Assembly: GCF_030410395.1 (NCBI RefSeq)
Contig: NZ_JAUHHF010000004.1
Coordinates: 62,001-126,000 of the forward strand
Length of the DNA stretch: 64,000 nucleotides
DNA from: Zwartia panacis
Lineage (GTDB): Bacteria; Pseudomonadota; Gammaproteobacteria; Burkholderiales; Burkholderiaceae_B
Direction of reading: 5' to 3'
Below are positions 1-10,652 of this stretch, piece by piece. The stretch's first letter is position 1. Every line of letters begins with the position of its first letter. The position numbers were made by a program, and so were the translations under genes. A model generated the notes under the pieces. The model did not search any database. It had not been told where the DNA came from and saw only the letters and a list, made by a program, of their open reading frames with translations.

Positions 1-29
1 AGGTTGGAGGATTTACTGGGCTCAGCCAT
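1..29 (-). CDS. Start of an unidentified gene downstream of the MBOAT acyltransferase (partial)
   Basis: Two bases after the TAG stop of the acyltransferase, an ATG (29-27) opens a frame reading MAEPSKSSN before the window ends. MBOAT/AlgI-type acyltransferases are commonly followed by an AlgJ/AlgX-like or DHHW-type periplasmic partner, so such a partner is a reasonable guess. Nine residues cannot identify it. The tight spacing suggests co-transcription with the acyltransferase. Confidence 0.4.
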
Positions 30-31
30 GG

Positions 32-1495
32 CTAAAAACGGAAATATAAAAAAGGGTTGTAGCTCTGACCGACTAAAAGTGCAGTGGATAATATGAGTAA
101 GGATAAATCTGTTGTCAGCAACACAATAGCTTGGGTGACGGGACGCCAATGATCAAAACGCAGCTGTTGAAATTTTGATTGCAACCATTCGCTCACAGGC
201 ATACACCAAAGGATTGCAATACACAGCCAAAGAGCGTGTGACGACAAATCATCTAATGTAGTGGAGCCCATTCGCGTTGTTTGAGTCAGTCCGAAAAGAA
301 TTTCCAAAAACGTGGTTAACCGAGAAAAATCAGTGAAGTAAAAAAGTGCCCAGCCAAGGGTGACAATCATCATGAGATAAAAATGACTCATCACGTTAGG
401 TAAAACGCTAAGCAGACGTTCAATGAAAAGTCGCTCGAGAGCAATCCATACACCAAAATAAAGTCCCCAAAGCATGAAATTCCAGCTTGCACCATGCCAA
501 AAGCCCGTCAAAGCCCACACAATGAACAAATTGCGATAGGCCCAGGTTTTATTCCCGCCAAGTGGAATATAGACATAATCTCTGAAAAAAGTACCCAGTG
601 AAATATGCCAGCGACGCCAAAAATCAGTGACGGTTTTAGCGATATAGGGGTAATTGAAGTTTTCCCGGTAGTGAAAACCAAACATCATTCCCAATCCGAT
701 CGCCATGTCAGAGTAAGCAGAAAAATCAAAGTAAATCTGGATCGTAAACATCATCAAACCCAGCCAGGCATCCGCCATAGATAACGTCGACAAATCTCCG
801 CCTAATGTTCGCTGAGCCCATTCTCCAGCAACGTTCGCGATAAAAACCTTTTTGAATAATCCAACGCAAACGCGGTGTAAACCTAGGCTAAAGTCCCTCC
901 AAGTATGAATCCTGTGATTAATCTCATGAGCGATATGCACATAGCGAACGATCGGACCCGCGACAAGCTGATGAAAAAGACTGACATACAACAAAAAATC
1001 CAGAAAGCGACGTTGTGCCCTCACCTCCCCGCGATAAACATCAACAACATAGGAAAGGATCTGAAAGGTATAAAAAGAAATCCCGATCGGTAATGCGAAA
1101 CCTGGATTGTTTAAACCTGTCACGAACGCATAGTTGATGTTTTCAACGATAAAGTCGCTGTATTTGAATATGGCGAGTAAGCCAAGATTGGAGAGAACAG
1201 CAAAAAAAACCGCTATTTTTTTGCCCGTCATCGTTTGTGATCGCTCTACCCAGAGGCCAACTAGCCATCCAACAAATGAGCTGGCGACCAGCATTCCGAC
1301 CCAAATGGGTTCGCCCCAACCATAGAAAAAGAAGCTTGCAGCAATCAGAATCAGGTTTTGAGCCTGAGTAGCATGACCTTTAATCCCTGATGACGCGGAT
1401 TCAGCCGCGCTGCGAATCCTCGAACCAATCAAATAGTAGATAATGAGGCAGATGGGCAGAAACAGGTACAAAAAAACAAGCGAGGAAAAAACCAT
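32..1495 (-). CDS. MBOAT family O-acyltransferase (AlgI-like)
   Basis: Polytopic inner-membrane protein of 487 residues, the usual AlgI/PatA size. It is expected to pass acyl groups, typically acetyl, across the membrane for O-acylation of an exported polysaccharide or cell-wall glycan. Seen in the sequence: many hydrophobic segments, GISFYTFQILSYVVDVYRG around residues 138-156, the conserved FWRRWHISLG at 292-301, and TGFWHGASWNF at 330-340 carrying the family's presumed catalytic histidine (about His334). The C-terminus NPFLYFRF is typical of AlgI proteins, so the protein is complete. The gene is divergent from smpB. A second gene starts two bases after its stop and is cut by the window edge. 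The acyl acceptor cannot be inferred from what is visible. Confidence 0.88.
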   Translation of the reverse strand: MVFSSLVFLYLFLPICLIIYYLIGSRIRSAAESASSGIKGHATQAQNLILIAASFFFYGWGEPIWVGMLVASSFVGWLVGLWVERSQTMTGKKIAVFFAVLSNLGLLAIFKYSDFIVENINYAFVTGLNNPGFALPIGISFYTFQILSYVVDVYRGEVRAQRRFLDFLLYVSLFHQLVAGPIVRYVHIAHEINHRIHTWRDFSLGLHRVCVGLFKKVFIANVAGEWAQRTLGGDLSTLSMADAWLGLMMFTIQIYFDFSAYSDMAIGLGMMFGFHYRENFNYPYIAKTVTDFWRRWHISLGTFFRDYVYIPLGGNKTWAYRNLFIVWALTGFWHGASWNFMLWGLYFGVWIALERLFIERLLSVLPNVMSHFYLMMIVTLGWALFYFTDFSRLTTFLEILFGLTQTTRMGSTTLDDLSSHALWLCIAILWCMPVSEWLQSKFQQLRFDHWRPVTQAIVLLTTDLSLLILSTALLVGQSYNPFLYFRF

Positions 1496-1665
1496 GGTAG
1501 CCCGGTATCGACTTGTATCTATAGCCCTATATATGCTCAGGCCAGTTGTGTCTGTTTATGGAAATAATTAGTAACCAGAATTTTAACTATTATTCGTTAT
1601 GATTGAGTGTTTTGGACAGTTTAGGCGAGTTTGTCGCTCTGAAACGGTTTGTTTTTGTTGCATAT

Positions 1666-1678
1666 GCGTCAATGACGC
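1666..1678. repeat. Perfect short palindrome in the smpB 5' region
   Basis: GCGTCA-A-TGACGC is a perfect six-base inverted repeat ending ten bases before the smpB ATG and just 5' of the ribosome-binding site AGGAAA. It lies in the only spacer between smpB and the divergent acyltransferase gene. It could be an operator half-site pair or a small hairpin near the Shine-Dalgarno sequence. A palindrome this short can also arise by chance. Confidence 0.35.
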
Positions 1679-1687
1679 AGGAAACAT

Positions 1688-2146
1688 ATGAGTATTATTG
1701 AAAACCGGAAGGCATTCCACGATTACACCATCGAGGAGCGATTTGAGGCTGGTCTCGTGCTGCAAGGCTGGGAGGTGAAAGCCATTCGTGCGGGGCGTGC
1801 GCAACTGAAAGAAAGTTATGTTGTCGTGCTTGACGGCGCGCTATGGCTTCTTGGTATGCATGTGAGCCCCTTGCATTCAGCTTCTACACATATTCATCCG
1901 GATGCAATGCGGACACGGAAGCTACTGCTCAAAGCAGAGGAAATCAGCAAGTTGATTGGTAAAGTTGAACAACGCGGCTATGCGTTGGTTCCCATCAACC
2001 TTCATTTCAAAAACGGACGTATCAAGTTGGATTTCGGTCTGGGTAAAGGCAAAAAACTACATGACAAGCGCGATGCTGCGCAAGAAAAAGACTGGGCACG
2101 GGAAAAAGAACGCCTGATGAAGCACGACACTCGTACGCGTGATTAA
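1688..2146 (+). CDS. smpB: SsrA-binding protein SmpB
   Basis: 152 residues, the normal SmpB length. The protein binds tmRNA (ssrA) and delivers it to stalled ribosomes for trans-translation. Family stretches are evident: [20 protein letters not shown] near the N-terminus, [13 protein letters not shown] next, and [20 protein letters not shown] in the second half of the beta barrel, followed by the basic tail ([12 protein letters not shown] and on) that folds in the ribosome. The ATG is preceded by AGGAAA at good spacing. The gene converges on ppsA and shares a terminator hairpin with it. No ssrA gene was seen in this window. Confidence 0.97.
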   Translation: MSIIENRKAFHDYTIEERFEAGLVLQGWEVKAIRAGRAQLKESYVVVLDGALWLLGMHVSPLHSASTHIHPDAMRTRKLLLKAEEISKLIGKVEQRGYALVPINLHFKNGRIKLDFGLGKGKKLHDKRDAAQEKDWAREKERLMKHDTRTRD

Positions 2147-2174
2147 AAAAAGCCCGTTCTAAACAGAACGGGCT
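2145..2174 (-). terminator. Intrinsic terminator of ppsA (hairpin shared with smpB)
   Basis: A perfect 10-bp stem AGCCCGTTCT/AGAACGGGCT with loop AAAC (2151-2174). Read on the minus strand it is followed at once by six T residues (2150-2145), a standard Rho-independent terminator for ppsA. For smpB on the plus strand the hairpin lies just after the stop codon but has a poor U tract, so it is probably weaker in that direction. Confidence 0.85.
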
Positions 2175-2213
2175 ATTGCTTCAGATGAACTAGCTTATTT
2201 TTACAAACAGTTC

Positions 2214-4577
2214 TCAGACAGCCAGCTTTTTCCAGGTTTCTACAACGGTGTCAGGATTGAGCGACATCGATAGTATCCCTTCATTTTTGAGCCAGATTGC
2301 AAAATCTGCGTAGTCACTCGGGCCTTGGCCACAAATACCAACATATTTGCCAGCTTTCAAACACGCCTGAATGGCACGTCTAAGCATGAATTTGACGGCA
2401 TCGTCTCGTTCGTCAAAATCAGTTGCAAGAAGCTCCATCCCTGAGTCACGGTCCAAGCCTAAAGTTAATTGGGTCATATCGTTTGAACCAATCGAGAAAC
2501 CGTCAAAATACTCGAGGAACTGTTCAGCCAAAATGGCGTTTGATGGGACCTCGCACATCATGATGATCCGCAGGCCGTTTTCACCACGAACCAGTCCGTG
2601 AGAGGCTAACAGCTGTATCACCCGCTCGGCTTGCTTAACGGTTCGTACGAATGGAACCATTATTTCGACGTTTGTCAGGCCCATATCGTTTCGCACACGT
2701 TTAAGGGCTTCGCATTCCATTTTGAAACACTCTGCAAAATCTGCAGAAATGTAACGCGATGCACCCCTGAAGCCCAACATTGGATTTTCTTCCTCAGGCT
2801 CGTAACGAGAACCACCGACTAATTTACGGTACTCGTTGGACTTGAAGTCCGAGAGTCTGACAATGACAGGTTTTGGATAAAACGCGGCACCGATTGTCGC
2901 AATTCCATCTGCGAGCTTCTCAACAAAGAACGCACGAGGGCTCGCATGTCCTCTTGCGGCGGATTCAACTGCAATTTTGAGTTCAGCGTCTACATTGGGA
3001 TAGTCCAGAACTGCCTTTGGATGGATACCAATATTGTTGTTGATAATGAACTCTAAACGTGCAAGACCGACTCCATGATTGGGAATTTGTGAAAAATCGA
3101 ACGCAAGTTGGGGGTTGCCAACGTTCATCATGACTTTCAGCCCGACATCGGGCATGGCTCCCCGAGTGACTTCCTCGATTTCTGTCTCGATGAGTCCATC
3201 ATAGATTCGCCCTTCATCACCCTCGGCGCAGGAGACGGTGACCTGCTGACCTTCTTTGAGTTTGTCGGTCGCATCGGCGCACCCTACTACGGCAGGAATA
3301 CCAAGCTCACGGGCAATAATCGCGGCGTGACATGTTCGTCCGCCGCGATTGGTGACAATTGCGGAGGCTCTTTTCATGACGGGCTCCCAATTCGGATCTG
3401 TCATGTCAGTGACCAACACATCGCCTGGCTGGACTTTGTCCATTTCAGATAGATCGCTGACAACTCGCACAGGTCCTGAACCGATTTTCTGACCGATCGC
3501 ACGTCCTGTCACAATGACCTGCCCCGTTGCTTTAAGACGGTAACGTTGCTGGACATCGCCATTGGATTGTTGGGATTTGACGGTTTCCGGTCTTGCCTGA
3601 AGGATGTAGATTTTTCCGTCCACACCATCACGACCCCATTCAATGTCCATGGGTCGCTGATAATGCTTTTCGATAATTACTGCATAGCGAGCGAGCTCAG
3701 TCACCTCGTCATCCGTGAGAGAGAAACGATTACGCTCGGAAACGGGTACATCAACAGTTCGAACCGCTCGACCTTCAGTTCTTTGCGGATCAAATTCCAT
3801 TTTGATCAATTTAGAACCGATACGACGATTCACGATTGCGTAATGTCCGGTGGCAAGCGTAGGCTTGAATACGTAGAACTCATCAGGATTGACTGCACCT
3901 TGAACAACTGTTTCGCCCAGTCCGTACGATGAGGTAATGAACACAACGTCTTCAAAGCCCGACTCGGTATCAAGCGTGAACATGACGCCAGCACTACCCT
4001 TGTCTGAGCGAACCATGCGCTGAATACCCGCAGACAGAGCGACATCTGCGTGCGCAAAGCCCTTGTGGACGCGATAAGAAATCGCTCTGTCGTTGTACAG
4101 AGAAGCAAATACATGACGAATCTTGTCGATCACATCGTCGATACCGACAACATTTAAAAAAGTTTCTTGCTGGCCTGCGAAAGAGGCATCTGGGAGGTCT
4201 TCGGCAGTAGCCGACGAACGAACGGCGAACGATCCTTTGCCATCCACATCAAGTTTGGCAAAAGCTTGTTTGATATCAGAATTCAGTTGGTCAGGAAGGG
4301 GGGCCTCGACGATCCATTGACGGATCTCCGCGCCAGCAAGAGCCAGTTCACGGACGTCGTCTGGATTGAGGGTGGAAAGACGTTTTGCAATACGTTCGTC
4401 CAGGCCCGTACCGGATAAGAAATCCCGAAAAGCCTGCGCGGTCGTAGCAAAACCACCTGGTACACGTACACCAGCATCTGAAAGCTGGCTAATCATTTCG
4501 CCTAAAGAGGCGTTCTTTCCTCCGACAGAGTCAACGTCCGACATGCGGAGCTGCTCAAAAGACACGACATATGACAT
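2214..4577 (-). CDS. ppsA: Phosphoenolpyruvate synthase
   Basis: Converts pyruvate, ATP and water to phosphoenolpyruvate, AMP and phosphate, the entry step of gluconeogenesis from three-carbon acids. The N-terminal ATP-binding domain shows [11 protein letters not shown] and the arginine-containing [20 protein letters not shown]. The swivelling domain carries the phosphohistidine in [14 protein letters not shown] (about His417). The C-terminal PEP/pyruvate domain has EVPSNAI and the catalytic-cysteine motif GICGQGPSD (about Cys749). I place the start at the ATG at 4577, because AAAGGGTGA lies five bases upstream. An in-frame GTG at 4586 overlaps that Shine-Dalgarno sequence. The gene is divergent from ppsR, whose product controls it by phosphorylation. 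Confidence 0.96.
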   Translation of the reverse strand: MSYVVSFEQLRMSDVDSVGGKNASLGEMISQLSDAGVRVPGGFATTAQAFRDFLSGTGLDERIAKRLSTLNPDDVRELALAGAEIRQWIVEAPLPDQLNSDIKQAFAKLDVDGKGSFAVRSSATAEDLPDASFAGQQETFLNVVGIDDVIDKIRHVFASLYNDRAISYRVHKGFAHADVALSAGIQRMVRSDKGSAGVMFTLDTESGFEDVVFITSSYGLGETVVQGAVNPDEFYVFKPTLATGHYAIVNRRIGSKLIKMEFDPQRTEGRAVRTVDVPVSERNRFSLTDDEVTELARYAVIIEKHYQRPMDIEWGRDGVDGKIYILQARPETVKSQQSNGDVQQRYRLKATGQVIVTGRAIGQKIGSGPVRVVSDLSEMDKVQPGDVLVTDMTDPNWEPVMKRASAIVTNRGGRTCHAAIIARELGIPAVVGCADATDKLKEGQQVTVSCAEGDEGRIYDGLIETEIEEVTRGAMPDVGLKVMMNVGNPQLAFDFSQIPNHGVGLARLEFIINNNIGIHPKAVLDYPNVDAELKIAVESAARGHASPRAFFVEKLADGIATIGAAFYPKPVIVRLSDFKSNEYRKLVGGSRYEPEEENPMLGFRGASRYISADFAECFKMECEALKRVRNDMGLTNVEIMVPFVRTVKQAERVIQLLASHGLVRGENGLRIIMMCEVPSNAILAEQFLEYFDGFSIGSNDMTQLTLGLDRDSGMELLATDFDERDDAVKFMLRRAIQACLKAGKYVGICGQGPSDYADFAIWLKNEGILSMSLNPDTVVETWKKLAV

Positions 4578-4766
4578 GAAAGTCACCCTTTTACAATGTT
4601 AGAAAGCGAGTTTGGTTAAAACCTCACAAAGCGACCCATTCAGAGAAGGATTCAACAAGTGCAAGTGCTAACCAAACTGGCCTGAGCCGGTCTTAGGGTG
4701 ACAATCTAAAATTCTTTTGTTGCGCTGCATTATACTACTTGAGCAACTGACTTCGGATCAATTCAT

Positions 4767-5603
4767 ATGACGATGCCTGCCACGGAACGCACTGTTTTCA
4801 TCATTTCAGATGGGACAGGTATTACAGCGGAGACCTTTAGTCACTCTGTACTTTCCCAGTTCGAATCCGTCACCTTCCGTCAGGTGCGTGTTCCATTTAT
4901 TGATTCGGTTGAAAAAGCTGATTCTGTCGTTCAACGCATTAACAGATGTGCAGCGGATCAGGGTAACCCGCCCATCGTATTTACAACCTTGGTTAATCCC
5001 GATGTACTGGGCAGGGTCAGGCTCGCAAACGCACTCTTTTTGGATTTATTTGGTGCATTTGTGGAACCCCTCGAGCATCATCTTGGTATGAAATCCAGCC
5101 ATTCAATTGGCAAGTCACATAAGGCTGTCAGTTCCACCCAGTATCGTAATCGTATCGAAGCGATTAACTTCAGCCTGGCGCATGATGATGGGCAGTTTGT
5201 CTCGGGCCTTGCCCAGGCAGACGTCATTCTGATCGGTGTTTCCCGGTGCGGCAAGACACCGACGAGTTTGTATCTCGCGATGCAATACGGTGTGAAAGCA
5301 GCCAATTTTCCTTTGATACCCGAGGACTTTGACCGGGGCGCATTGCCTTCCACATTAATGCCCTATCGCACCAAGTTGTTTGGTCTAACGATTCAGCCCG
5401 AACGCTTGATGGAGGTTCGACACGAAAGGCGGCCTGATAGCCTTTACGCCTCATTACCACAGTGTCGACACGAAGTTGCCGAAGCCGAAAGATTGATGAG
5501 GAGGGAGTCGATTCCAATGCTATCGACTACGACAAAATCAATCGAAGAAATCTCCACGACAGTTCTGCAAGAAGTGGGTCTGGATCGACACTCTGCCTAT
5601 TGA
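4767..5603 (+). CDS. ppsR: PEP synthase regulatory protein (bifunctional kinase/pyrophosphorylase, DUF299)
   Basis: 278 residues. Members of this family inactivate PEP synthase by ADP-dependent phosphorylation of a threonine next to the catalytic histidine and reactivate it by phosphate-dependent dephosphorylation. The sequence shows the N-terminal [13 protein letters not shown] motif and the P-loop-like GVSRCGKT at residues 157-164, both hallmarks of the family. The target region is visible in the neighbouring PpsA as GGRTCH, with a threonine two residues before the histidine. The 189-base spacer between the two divergent genes must hold both promoters. A TATACT hexamer at 4731-4736 could serve as a -10 for ppsR, but I see no matching -35. 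The gene is convergent with the methyltransferase gene. Confidence 0.94.
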   Translation: MTMPATERTVFIISDGTGITAETFSHSVLSQFESVTFRQVRVPFIDSVEKADSVVQRINRCAADQGNPPIVFTTLVNPDVLGRVRLANALFLDLFGAFVEPLEHHLGMKSSHSIGKSHKAVSSTQYRNRIEAINFSLAHDDGQFVSGLAQADVILIGVSRCGKTPTSLYLAMQYGVKAANFPLIPEDFDRGALPSTLMPYRTKLFGLTIQPERLMEVRHERRPDSLYASLPQCRHEVAEAERLMRRESIPMLSTTTKSIEEISTTVLQEVGLDRHSAY

Positions 5604-5615
5604 TCGCTCGAGTTT

Positions 5616-6392
5616 TCAGTGTCGAGTGTGTTGACGCCGCTGTTCGAAAAGACACACTGCGGACGCAACCGTGACATTAAGCGATTCGACGGCTCGATCA
5701 TGCATGATTTTGATGCGTATATCTGCACGTTTAAGAAGCGGATCTGCCACCCCTTGCCCTTCATTTCCAAAAACCCAGGCAGCATGCTTGGGAAGTGCAG
5801 TTTGATAGAGATCGCTGGCGTCATCGAGCGTGGTCACGATCAAGGGAATGGCCAAGGCCTCAGTCACTGCCATCAAATGGACTTGTTCATGTAACTTCAG
5901 GACAAAATGGGCACCCTGGGCGCTACGCAAGACTTTTGGTGACCAAAGCCCAGCGGTCCCGACGGAAGCAAATACACGCTTAATACCTGCGGCAGCGCAG
6001 GTGCGTAAAATCGCGCCAACATTACCTGGATCCTGAAGTCGATCCAACATGACAATGGATTCTGATATTTTTTCGGGGACAGGATGGATCGTTGGTTGGG
6101 CCACGAATAAGACGCCTTGATCGGTATCAACACTTGAAAGATTACCGAGCAAAGAACCAGACATCGTGAGGCAGACGTTAGGGTCAAGTTTTTCAATCAA
6201 TGCGGAGAGATGAGCTTGACCTGTTCGTTCTACGTCAAAAATAGCGTATTTAGGTTGTTTACCCAAAGACAACCAAGCCTCACATAAATGAATACCTTCC
6301 AATAAGATGGGTTCGTCCCGTCTGCCAGCGCTGGATTGCCATTTGAATAACTGCTTGTAAAGAGGATTCGAACGGGACTCTATATGTTTCAT
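5616..6392 (-). CDS. TrmH/SpoU-family RNA 2'-O-methyltransferase
   Basis: About 258 residues. SPOUT-class enzymes of this family use S-adenosylmethionine to methylate ribose 2'-OH groups of rRNA or tRNA. The N-terminal part ([16 protein letters not shown]) resembles the substrate-binding domain of TrmH-like enzymes. The catalytic SPOUT domain shows motif 1 ([18 protein letters not shown]), motif 2 ([10 protein letters not shown]) and motif 3 ([17 protein letters not shown]), all intact. The start is taken at 6392, where the ATG overlaps the rnhB stop as ATGA. An upstream in-frame ATG at 6407 would add five residues inside rnhB. The exact RNA target is not deducible from sequence. Confidence 0.88.
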   Translation of the reverse strand: MKHIESRSNPLYKQLFKWQSSAGRRDEPILLEGIHLCEAWLSLGKQPKYAIFDVERTGQAHLSALIEKLDPNVCLTMSGSLLGNLSSVDTDQGVLFVAQPTIHPVPEKISESIVMLDRLQDPGNVGAILRTCAAAGIKRVFASVGTAGLWSPKVLRSAQGAHFVLKLHEQVHLMAVTEALAIPLIVTTLDDASDLYQTALPKHAAWVFGNEGQGVADPLLKRADIRIKIMHDRAVESLNVTVASAVCLFEQRRQHTRH

Positions 6393-7030
6393 GATCTTTC
6401 CAAACAAGCACGCACCGGTGCGAAACTGCGTCGGTGCACTGGACTGGGGCCATACTGCTTAAGTCGTGCCAGGTGTAATGCGGTGCCATAACCCTTGTGC
6501 TGATCAAAGGCATATTGCGGGTAAAGAATGTGTAGACGCTGAAGCTCCTCATCCCGCGCAGTTTTTGCCAAGATGGATGCGGCTGAAATTGCAGGGACGA
6601 GCGAGTCTCCTTTCACGACTGTTTCCACACGACAATTCAAGCGTGGAGACTGATTTCCATCGATCCAAGCCAATTCTGGCTGAATACTCAGGCCTTCGAC
6701 AGCCCGTTTCATCGCAAGCAGAGTCGCCTGAAGGATATTGAGTTGATCAATTTCTTGAACAGTTGCCACGGCAATAGACCAACTCAGGGCCTCAGATTTA
6801 ATCTGCGAAGCCAGCATGATACGTTTCTTTTCAGACAAGGTTTTTGAATCAGCGAGACCTTCAATTGGACGCTCTGTATTCAAAATAACTGCGGCTGCAT
6901 AGACATCACCTGCGAGTGGCCCCCTGCCCGCTTCATCTACACCAGCTGAATGGACAGGAGAGGTATTTGTTTCAAACAGACTGGCTTGGACGAAAATCGT
7001 TGATTTTTTCATAGATCGCGAAAGACGCAT
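6389..7030 (-). CDS. rnhB: Ribonuclease HII
   Basis: Cleaves the RNA strand of RNA/DNA hybrids and removes single misincorporated ribonucleotides from DNA. 213 residues. The catalytic acidic residues sit in the motifs [21 protein letters not shown] (Asp-Glu), WIDGNQSP and [15 protein letters not shown], with the C-terminal FDQHKGYGT present. It overlaps the following methyltransferase gene by four bases (ATGA) and starts six bases after the lpxB stop, so it is the penultimate gene of the long minus-strand run. An internal ATG six codons in is an alternative start. Confidence 0.95.
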   Translation of the reverse strand: MRLSRSMKKSTIFVQASLFETNTSPVHSAGVDEAGRGPLAGDVYAAAVILNTERPIEGLADSKTLSEKKRIMLASQIKSEALSWSIAVATVQEIDQLNILQATLLAMKRAVEGLSIQPELAWIDGNQSPRLNCRVETVVKGDSLVPAISAASILAKTARDEELQRLHILYPQYAFDQHKGYGTALHLARLKQYGPSPVHRRSFAPVRACLERS

Positions 7031-7036
7031 CCAATG

Positions 7037-8224
7037 TTATGTCTGTTTATGCACAATCGACAGGAGCGCATCTGCAACTCTCTGAGGGGTATTACACCTA
7101 AGGGTATGATGCATTTCCATAAATCGATTTTGAATCCGATCACAGCGGTTCTGATCATTCAATAAATTGGAAATCTCAAGCGCGAGATTTTCAGGTTTCG
7201 CATCTTCCTGAATGAGTTCAGGGACAACAAAATCATTTAACAGGACATTGGGCAAGCCGACCCAAGGCAAATATGGACGCTCCTGCCCGGATTTCCACGC
7301 CATCATTTTTCTGACCAGTGGAGAGACGGCATAGGAAATCACCATTGGTTTTTTAAATAGCGCAGTTTCGAGTGTCGCAGTTCCGCTTGCGACAAGTGCA
7401 ACGTTACAGGCTTCAAGTACAGACCAGGCAATAGGATCCGAAATGCCAGATGCTTGCTCCTGAGCCAAAACAATGCGCAAATGATTAACAGGAATTTCCG
7501 AAAGGAAAGACTTGAACTCTCGCGATCTTTGTTCATTGACCATTGGTACAACGAATTGCAAATTAGGATCCTTTTTTTGTAAAAGCTGTGCAGCTTTCAA
7601 AAAGCGAGGTGCAATTAATTTAATCTCAGAAGCGCGGCTCCCAGGCAGAATAGCGATCATGCGAGCATGCTGATCCAGTCCGAGTCGGATGCGAGCAGCA
7701 TTCTGGTCTGGTTCAAGAGCGATGGCATCGGCCATGGGATGACCGACATAAGTCACCGGAATACCTTCCTTTTTGTAGATGGCCTCTTCAAAAGGAAACA
7801 AGACAAGCATGTGCGAGACCGCTTCTCGTATGTAATGAATCCGCTCATAACGCCAAGCCCAGATTGAGGGACCCACAAAGTGCACTGTCGGCACTCCGGC
7901 ACGGCGAAGTTTATGCTCAAGTCTTAAATTGAAATCGGGCGCATCTACGCCAAGAAATACTGCCGGCGGCTCACGCAGCCACCGTTTTTTGACATCACTG
8001 TAGATTCTGAACAAGGCAGGCAAGCGTTTGATGGCATCCACATAGCCAAATACGCTGAGCTCATTCATCGGATGCCAGACATCCAGACCTTCAGCCTTTA
8101 AATGTGGGCCGCCGATGCCTTGCGGTCTAACATCCGGATCAGCAAGCTTGACTCCAGCGAGGGCTCGAGCGGCAATTAAATCCCCAGAAGGCTCGCCTGC
8201 AATGAGCCCGAGTCGCCAAGTCAT
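7037..8224 (-). CDS. lpxB: Lipid-A-disaccharide synthase
   Basis: Glycosyltransferase that joins UDP-2,3-diacylglucosamine and lipid X to form the lipid A disaccharide at the inner membrane. 395 residues, normal for the family. It begins [19 protein letters not shown] with the LpxB GEPSGD signature at residues 10-15. Further family motifs are [29 protein letters not shown] and [10 protein letters not shown]. The start at 8224 is set by the ATGA overlap with the lpxA stop; the open frame extends upstream into lpxA but has no family similarity there. It follows lpxD-fabZ-lpxA as in most Gram-negatives. Confidence 0.96.
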   Translation of the reverse strand: MTWRLGLIAGEPSGDLIAARALAGVKLADPDVRPQGIGGPHLKAEGLDVWHPMNELSVFGYVDAIKRLPALFRIYSDVKKRWLREPPAVFLGVDAPDFNLRLEHKLRRAGVPTVHFVGPSIWAWRYERIHYIREAVSHMLVLFPFEEAIYKKEGIPVTYVGHPMADAIALEPDQNAARIRLGLDQHARMIAILPGSRASEIKLIAPRFLKAAQLLQKKDPNLQFVVPMVNEQRSREFKSFLSEIPVNHLRIVLAQEQASGISDPIAWSVLEACNVALVASGTATLETALFKKPMVISYAVSPLVRKMMAWKSGQERPYLPWVGLPNVLLNDFVVPELIQEDAKPENLALEISNLLNDQNRCDRIQNRFMEMHHTLRCNTPQRVADALLSIVHKQT

Positions 8225-9015
8225 GGCCGAATAATGCCCCGAGTGCTCGCCTCGATGAAATCGAGCAAAGGCTGAAGCGCGTCTGCGACAGCGGGCTCCT
8301 TTTGTTGTCTGGCGCGAATCTCCGCACATGCGTCACTTAATGACAAGCCTCGGCGATAAATGAGCTTGTAGGCATCGCGAAGCGCACCAATTGATTCGGC
8401 GCTAAAACCTCTGCGTTTGAGACCCTCGACGTTAATGCCAACAGGTACGCATGGATTACCAGAGCCCATCACATAGGGAGGAATGTCCATGTGCAGTGCG
8501 CTTTGACCTCCAGTCATGCTGTGAGCACCGATTTTGCCAAACTGATGCACTGCGGCTAGGCCACCGACAATCGCCCAGTCCCCGATGTGCACATGGCCAC
8601 CCATCTGAACGCCGTTTGCAAGAATCGTGTGATGGCCAACCTGACAGTCATGCGCGATATGCACATAAGCCATCACCCAGTTATCGGAACCCAATCTGGT
8701 CACTCCGACATCTTGAACGGTTCCGGTGTTGATCGTGACATACTCACGGACCATATTCCTATCGCCGATTTCAAGCCTCGTGGGTTCCCCCGCATATTTT
8801 TTGTCCTGTGGAATGCCGCCAACAGAACAGAATCGATAAAAATGATTCCCTTCACCAATTGTCGTATGACCATCAATCACGCAATGAGGTCCAATAATGG
8901 TGTGGGCGCCGATAGAAACGTCAGGTCCAACAATGGAGTATGCGCACACCGAAACAGAGGGGTGCAGCTGAGCGTTTGGATCGATAAGAGCGGTTGGATG
9001 GATCAACGCAGACAT
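8221..9015 (-). CDS. lpxA: UDP-N-acetylglucosamine acyltransferase
   Basis: First enzyme of lipid A synthesis: it transfers a 3-hydroxyacyl chain from ACP to the 3-OH of UDP-GlcNAc. 264 residues. The first two thirds is a left-handed beta helix of hexapeptide repeats (for example [19 protein letters not shown]). The catalytic histidine region is [13 protein letters not shown], with the conserved HQFGKIG further on, and the C-terminal helical domain contains [14 protein letters not shown]. The gene starts directly after the fabZ stop and overlaps lpxB by four bases, implying translational coupling. Confidence 0.97.
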   Translation of the reverse strand: MSALIHPTALIDPNAQLHPSVSVCAYSIVGPDVSIGAHTIIGPHCVIDGHTTIGEGNHFYRFCSVGGIPQDKKYAGEPTRLEIGDRNMVREYVTINTGTVQDVGVTRLGSDNWVMAYVHIAHDCQVGHHTILANGVQMGGHVHIGDWAIVGGLAAVHQFGKIGAHSMTGGQSALHMDIPPYVMGSGNPCVPVGINVEGLKRRGFSAESIGALRDAYKLIYRRGLSLSDACAEIRARQQKEPAVADALQPLLDFIEASTRGIIRP

Positions 9016-9468
9016 TTATTTTTCCATGGGTCTGATGGCGCACATCAGTTTAGCTTCGGCGACTTCCTGGCCATCTACGAAAGCATGGCCTTGGTATTTG
9101 CAAATTGTCCGGCCCAGTCTTTCGGCCACGACTTCTATATGAAGTTGATCACCTGGCAAAACGGGTTTACGAAAGCGAGCGCCGTCAATACCGACAAAGT
9201 AATAGAGGATTTCCTCGTCTTTAGGCTTGAGTCCGGTTTCATCCGCGAACGAAAAGATGGCTGCGGCTTGAGCCATCGCTTCAAGTATCAACACGCCAGG
9301 CATGACGGGGTGATGCGGGAAATGGCCTGTAAAAAAAGGCTCATTGATAGAGACATTTTTAAGCGCCTTGATTGATTTGCCGGGCACCATATCAATGACG
9401 CGATCAATCAGCAGCATTGGGTAACGGTGAGGCAGCCTGTCAAGAATACTTTTGATATCAAGTTGCAT
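9016..9468 (-). CDS. fabZ: 3-hydroxyacyl-[acyl-carrier-protein] dehydratase FabZ
   Basis: Hot-dog-fold dehydratase of the type II fatty acid synthase, acting on 3-hydroxyacyl-ACP. 150 residues. The catalytic histidine lies in [20 protein letters not shown] and the catalytic glutamate is in the same helix. N-terminal [13 protein letters not shown] and C-terminal MCAIRP are typical. Placement between lpxD and lpxA is the widespread arrangement. It links the shared 3-hydroxyacyl-ACP pool between phospholipid and lipid A synthesis. Confidence 0.97.
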   Translation of the reverse strand: MQLDIKSILDRLPHRYPMLLIDRVIDMVPGKSIKALKNVSINEPFFTGHFPHHPVMPGVLILEAMAQAAAIFSFADETGLKPKDEEILYYFVGIDGARFRKPVLPGDQLHIEVVAERLGRTICKYQGHAFVDGQEVAEAKLMCAIRPMEK

Positions 9469-9545
9469 AACTTATCCTAGACGCATCATAAAAATAAAAT
9501 GTAAAAAAGGTGCCGCACTGACCAAAGTAAGTGGAGTTCTATTTC

Positions 9546-10640
9546 TTAATCACGCTCAAGCGCGCGTACACGCTTGCGAATTGAGGACAGTTGAGACACA
9601 ACTGCCGCATTGCGCTGCCATTCTTTATGTTCGGCAAAGGGATAAACACCGGTGTAACGCCCTGGCTGTTCAATATTGGCAATGATTCCAGTACCACCAG
9701 AGATATGCACATCATCCCCAATGACAAGGTGACCAGATATACCCGTCATGCCACCAATCGTGCATCGGGATCCGATTTTGGTGGATCCTGCGATCCCGGC
9801 ACATGCTGCGATTGCTGTGTGTGCGCCAATCTGACAGTTGTGACCAATCATCACCTGGTTATCAATTTTGACACCGTCTGAAATGATGGTGTTATCCAAA
9901 GCGCCTCGGTCGATCGTCGTGTTGGCACCAATCTCGACATCATGACCGATGATGACAGTGCCGAGTTGCGGAATTTTTCCCCAGGCACCCTTGGACAGGC
10001 TAGGATCGGGTGCGAAGCCAAATCCGTCCGCACCGAGGACAACTCCACTGTGAATGATCGCACGATCACCAACTCTTACACCATAATAAAGAGTCACTTT
10101 GGGATAAAGAATCGAAGATGCACCGATCTCGACATCATCTCCAAGAACACAACCTGCACCGATCTGAGACATCGCGCCAATGGTGCATCTGGCACCCACT
10201 ACAGCGTGTGGACCAATCAAAACACTGGGGTCTATCTGCGCGCTGGGATCAACGATGGCAGAAGGATGAATGCCAGGTTCATAGGCCGGACGCCTTGCCC
10301 ACTCAAACCATTGCGCAATCCGAGCATAAAGTAAATATGGATGCTTACAAACAACCCTGGCAAAGCGAGGAGCAGGCACTGTTTGAGCAAGTTTCTCTTC
10401 GATTTCTGGCAGCACGATCACCGTGCAAGCACGTGTCAGTGCTAAGTGATCGAGATATTTGGGGTGAACAATGAAGGAGATCTCTTGCTCACTTGCATGA
10501 GCTAAAGATCCTAAACCAGCGATACGGGGATCTGCGTGCAGTCCGGATCCGGGTACAACGCTCTGAACTAACCCACCAGGCACTGCGCGCAGAAGTTCAG
10601 AGAGTACAGGTGCCCGGGCCGGGTCTAACAGGACGGGCAT
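9546..10640 (-). CDS. lpxD: UDP-3-O-(3-hydroxyacyl)glucosamine N-acyltransferase
   Basis: Adds the second 3-hydroxyacyl chain (N-linked) to UDP-3-O-acylglucosamine, the third step of lipid A synthesis. 364 residues, slightly longer than the E. coli enzyme. An N-terminal uridine-binding domain of about 100 residues is followed by a long hexapeptide-repeat helix (IGAMSQIGAGCVLGDDVEIG and on), including DGFGFAPDPS and the catalytic-histidine region VKIDNQVMIGHNCQIG. The C-terminal helical tail ends in RKRVRALERD. The 77-base spacer to fabZ holds nothing I recognise. Confidence 0.96.
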   Translation of the reverse strand: MPVLLDPARAPVLSELLRAVPGGLVQSVVPGSGLHADPRIAGLGSLAHASEQEISFIVHPKYLDHLALTRACTVIVLPEIEEKLAQTVPAPRFARVVCKHPYLLYARIAQWFEWARRPAYEPGIHPSAIVDPSAQIDPSVLIGPHAVVGARCTIGAMSQIGAGCVLGDDVEIGASSILYPKVTLYYGVRVGDRAIIHSGVVLGADGFGFAPDPSLSKGAWGKIPQLGTVIIGHDVEIGANTTIDRGALDNTIISDGVKIDNQVMIGHNCQIGAHTAIAACAGIAGSTKIGSRCTIGGMTGISGHLVIGDDVHISGGTGIIANIEQPGRYTGVYPFAEHKEWQRNAAVVSQLSSIRKRVRALERD

Positions 10641-10652
10641 GAATCGGGCTGA

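Noticed and set aside
1496-1687. tmRNA (ssrA) gene beside smpB
   Set aside because: The 192-base spacer has no CCA-type tRNA-like end or tag reading frame and is too short for a tmRNA.
4587-4766. Full sigma-70 promoter for ppsR using TATACT at 4731
   Set aside because: I could not find an acceptable -35 hexamer at 16-18 bases, so only the -10 is mentioned.
8587-9375. A 262-codon open frame on the plus strand opposite lpxA and fabZ
   Set aside because: It runs antisense through two well-conserved genes, shows no recognisable protein character and has no ribosome site; it is a shadow of codon bias on the other strand.
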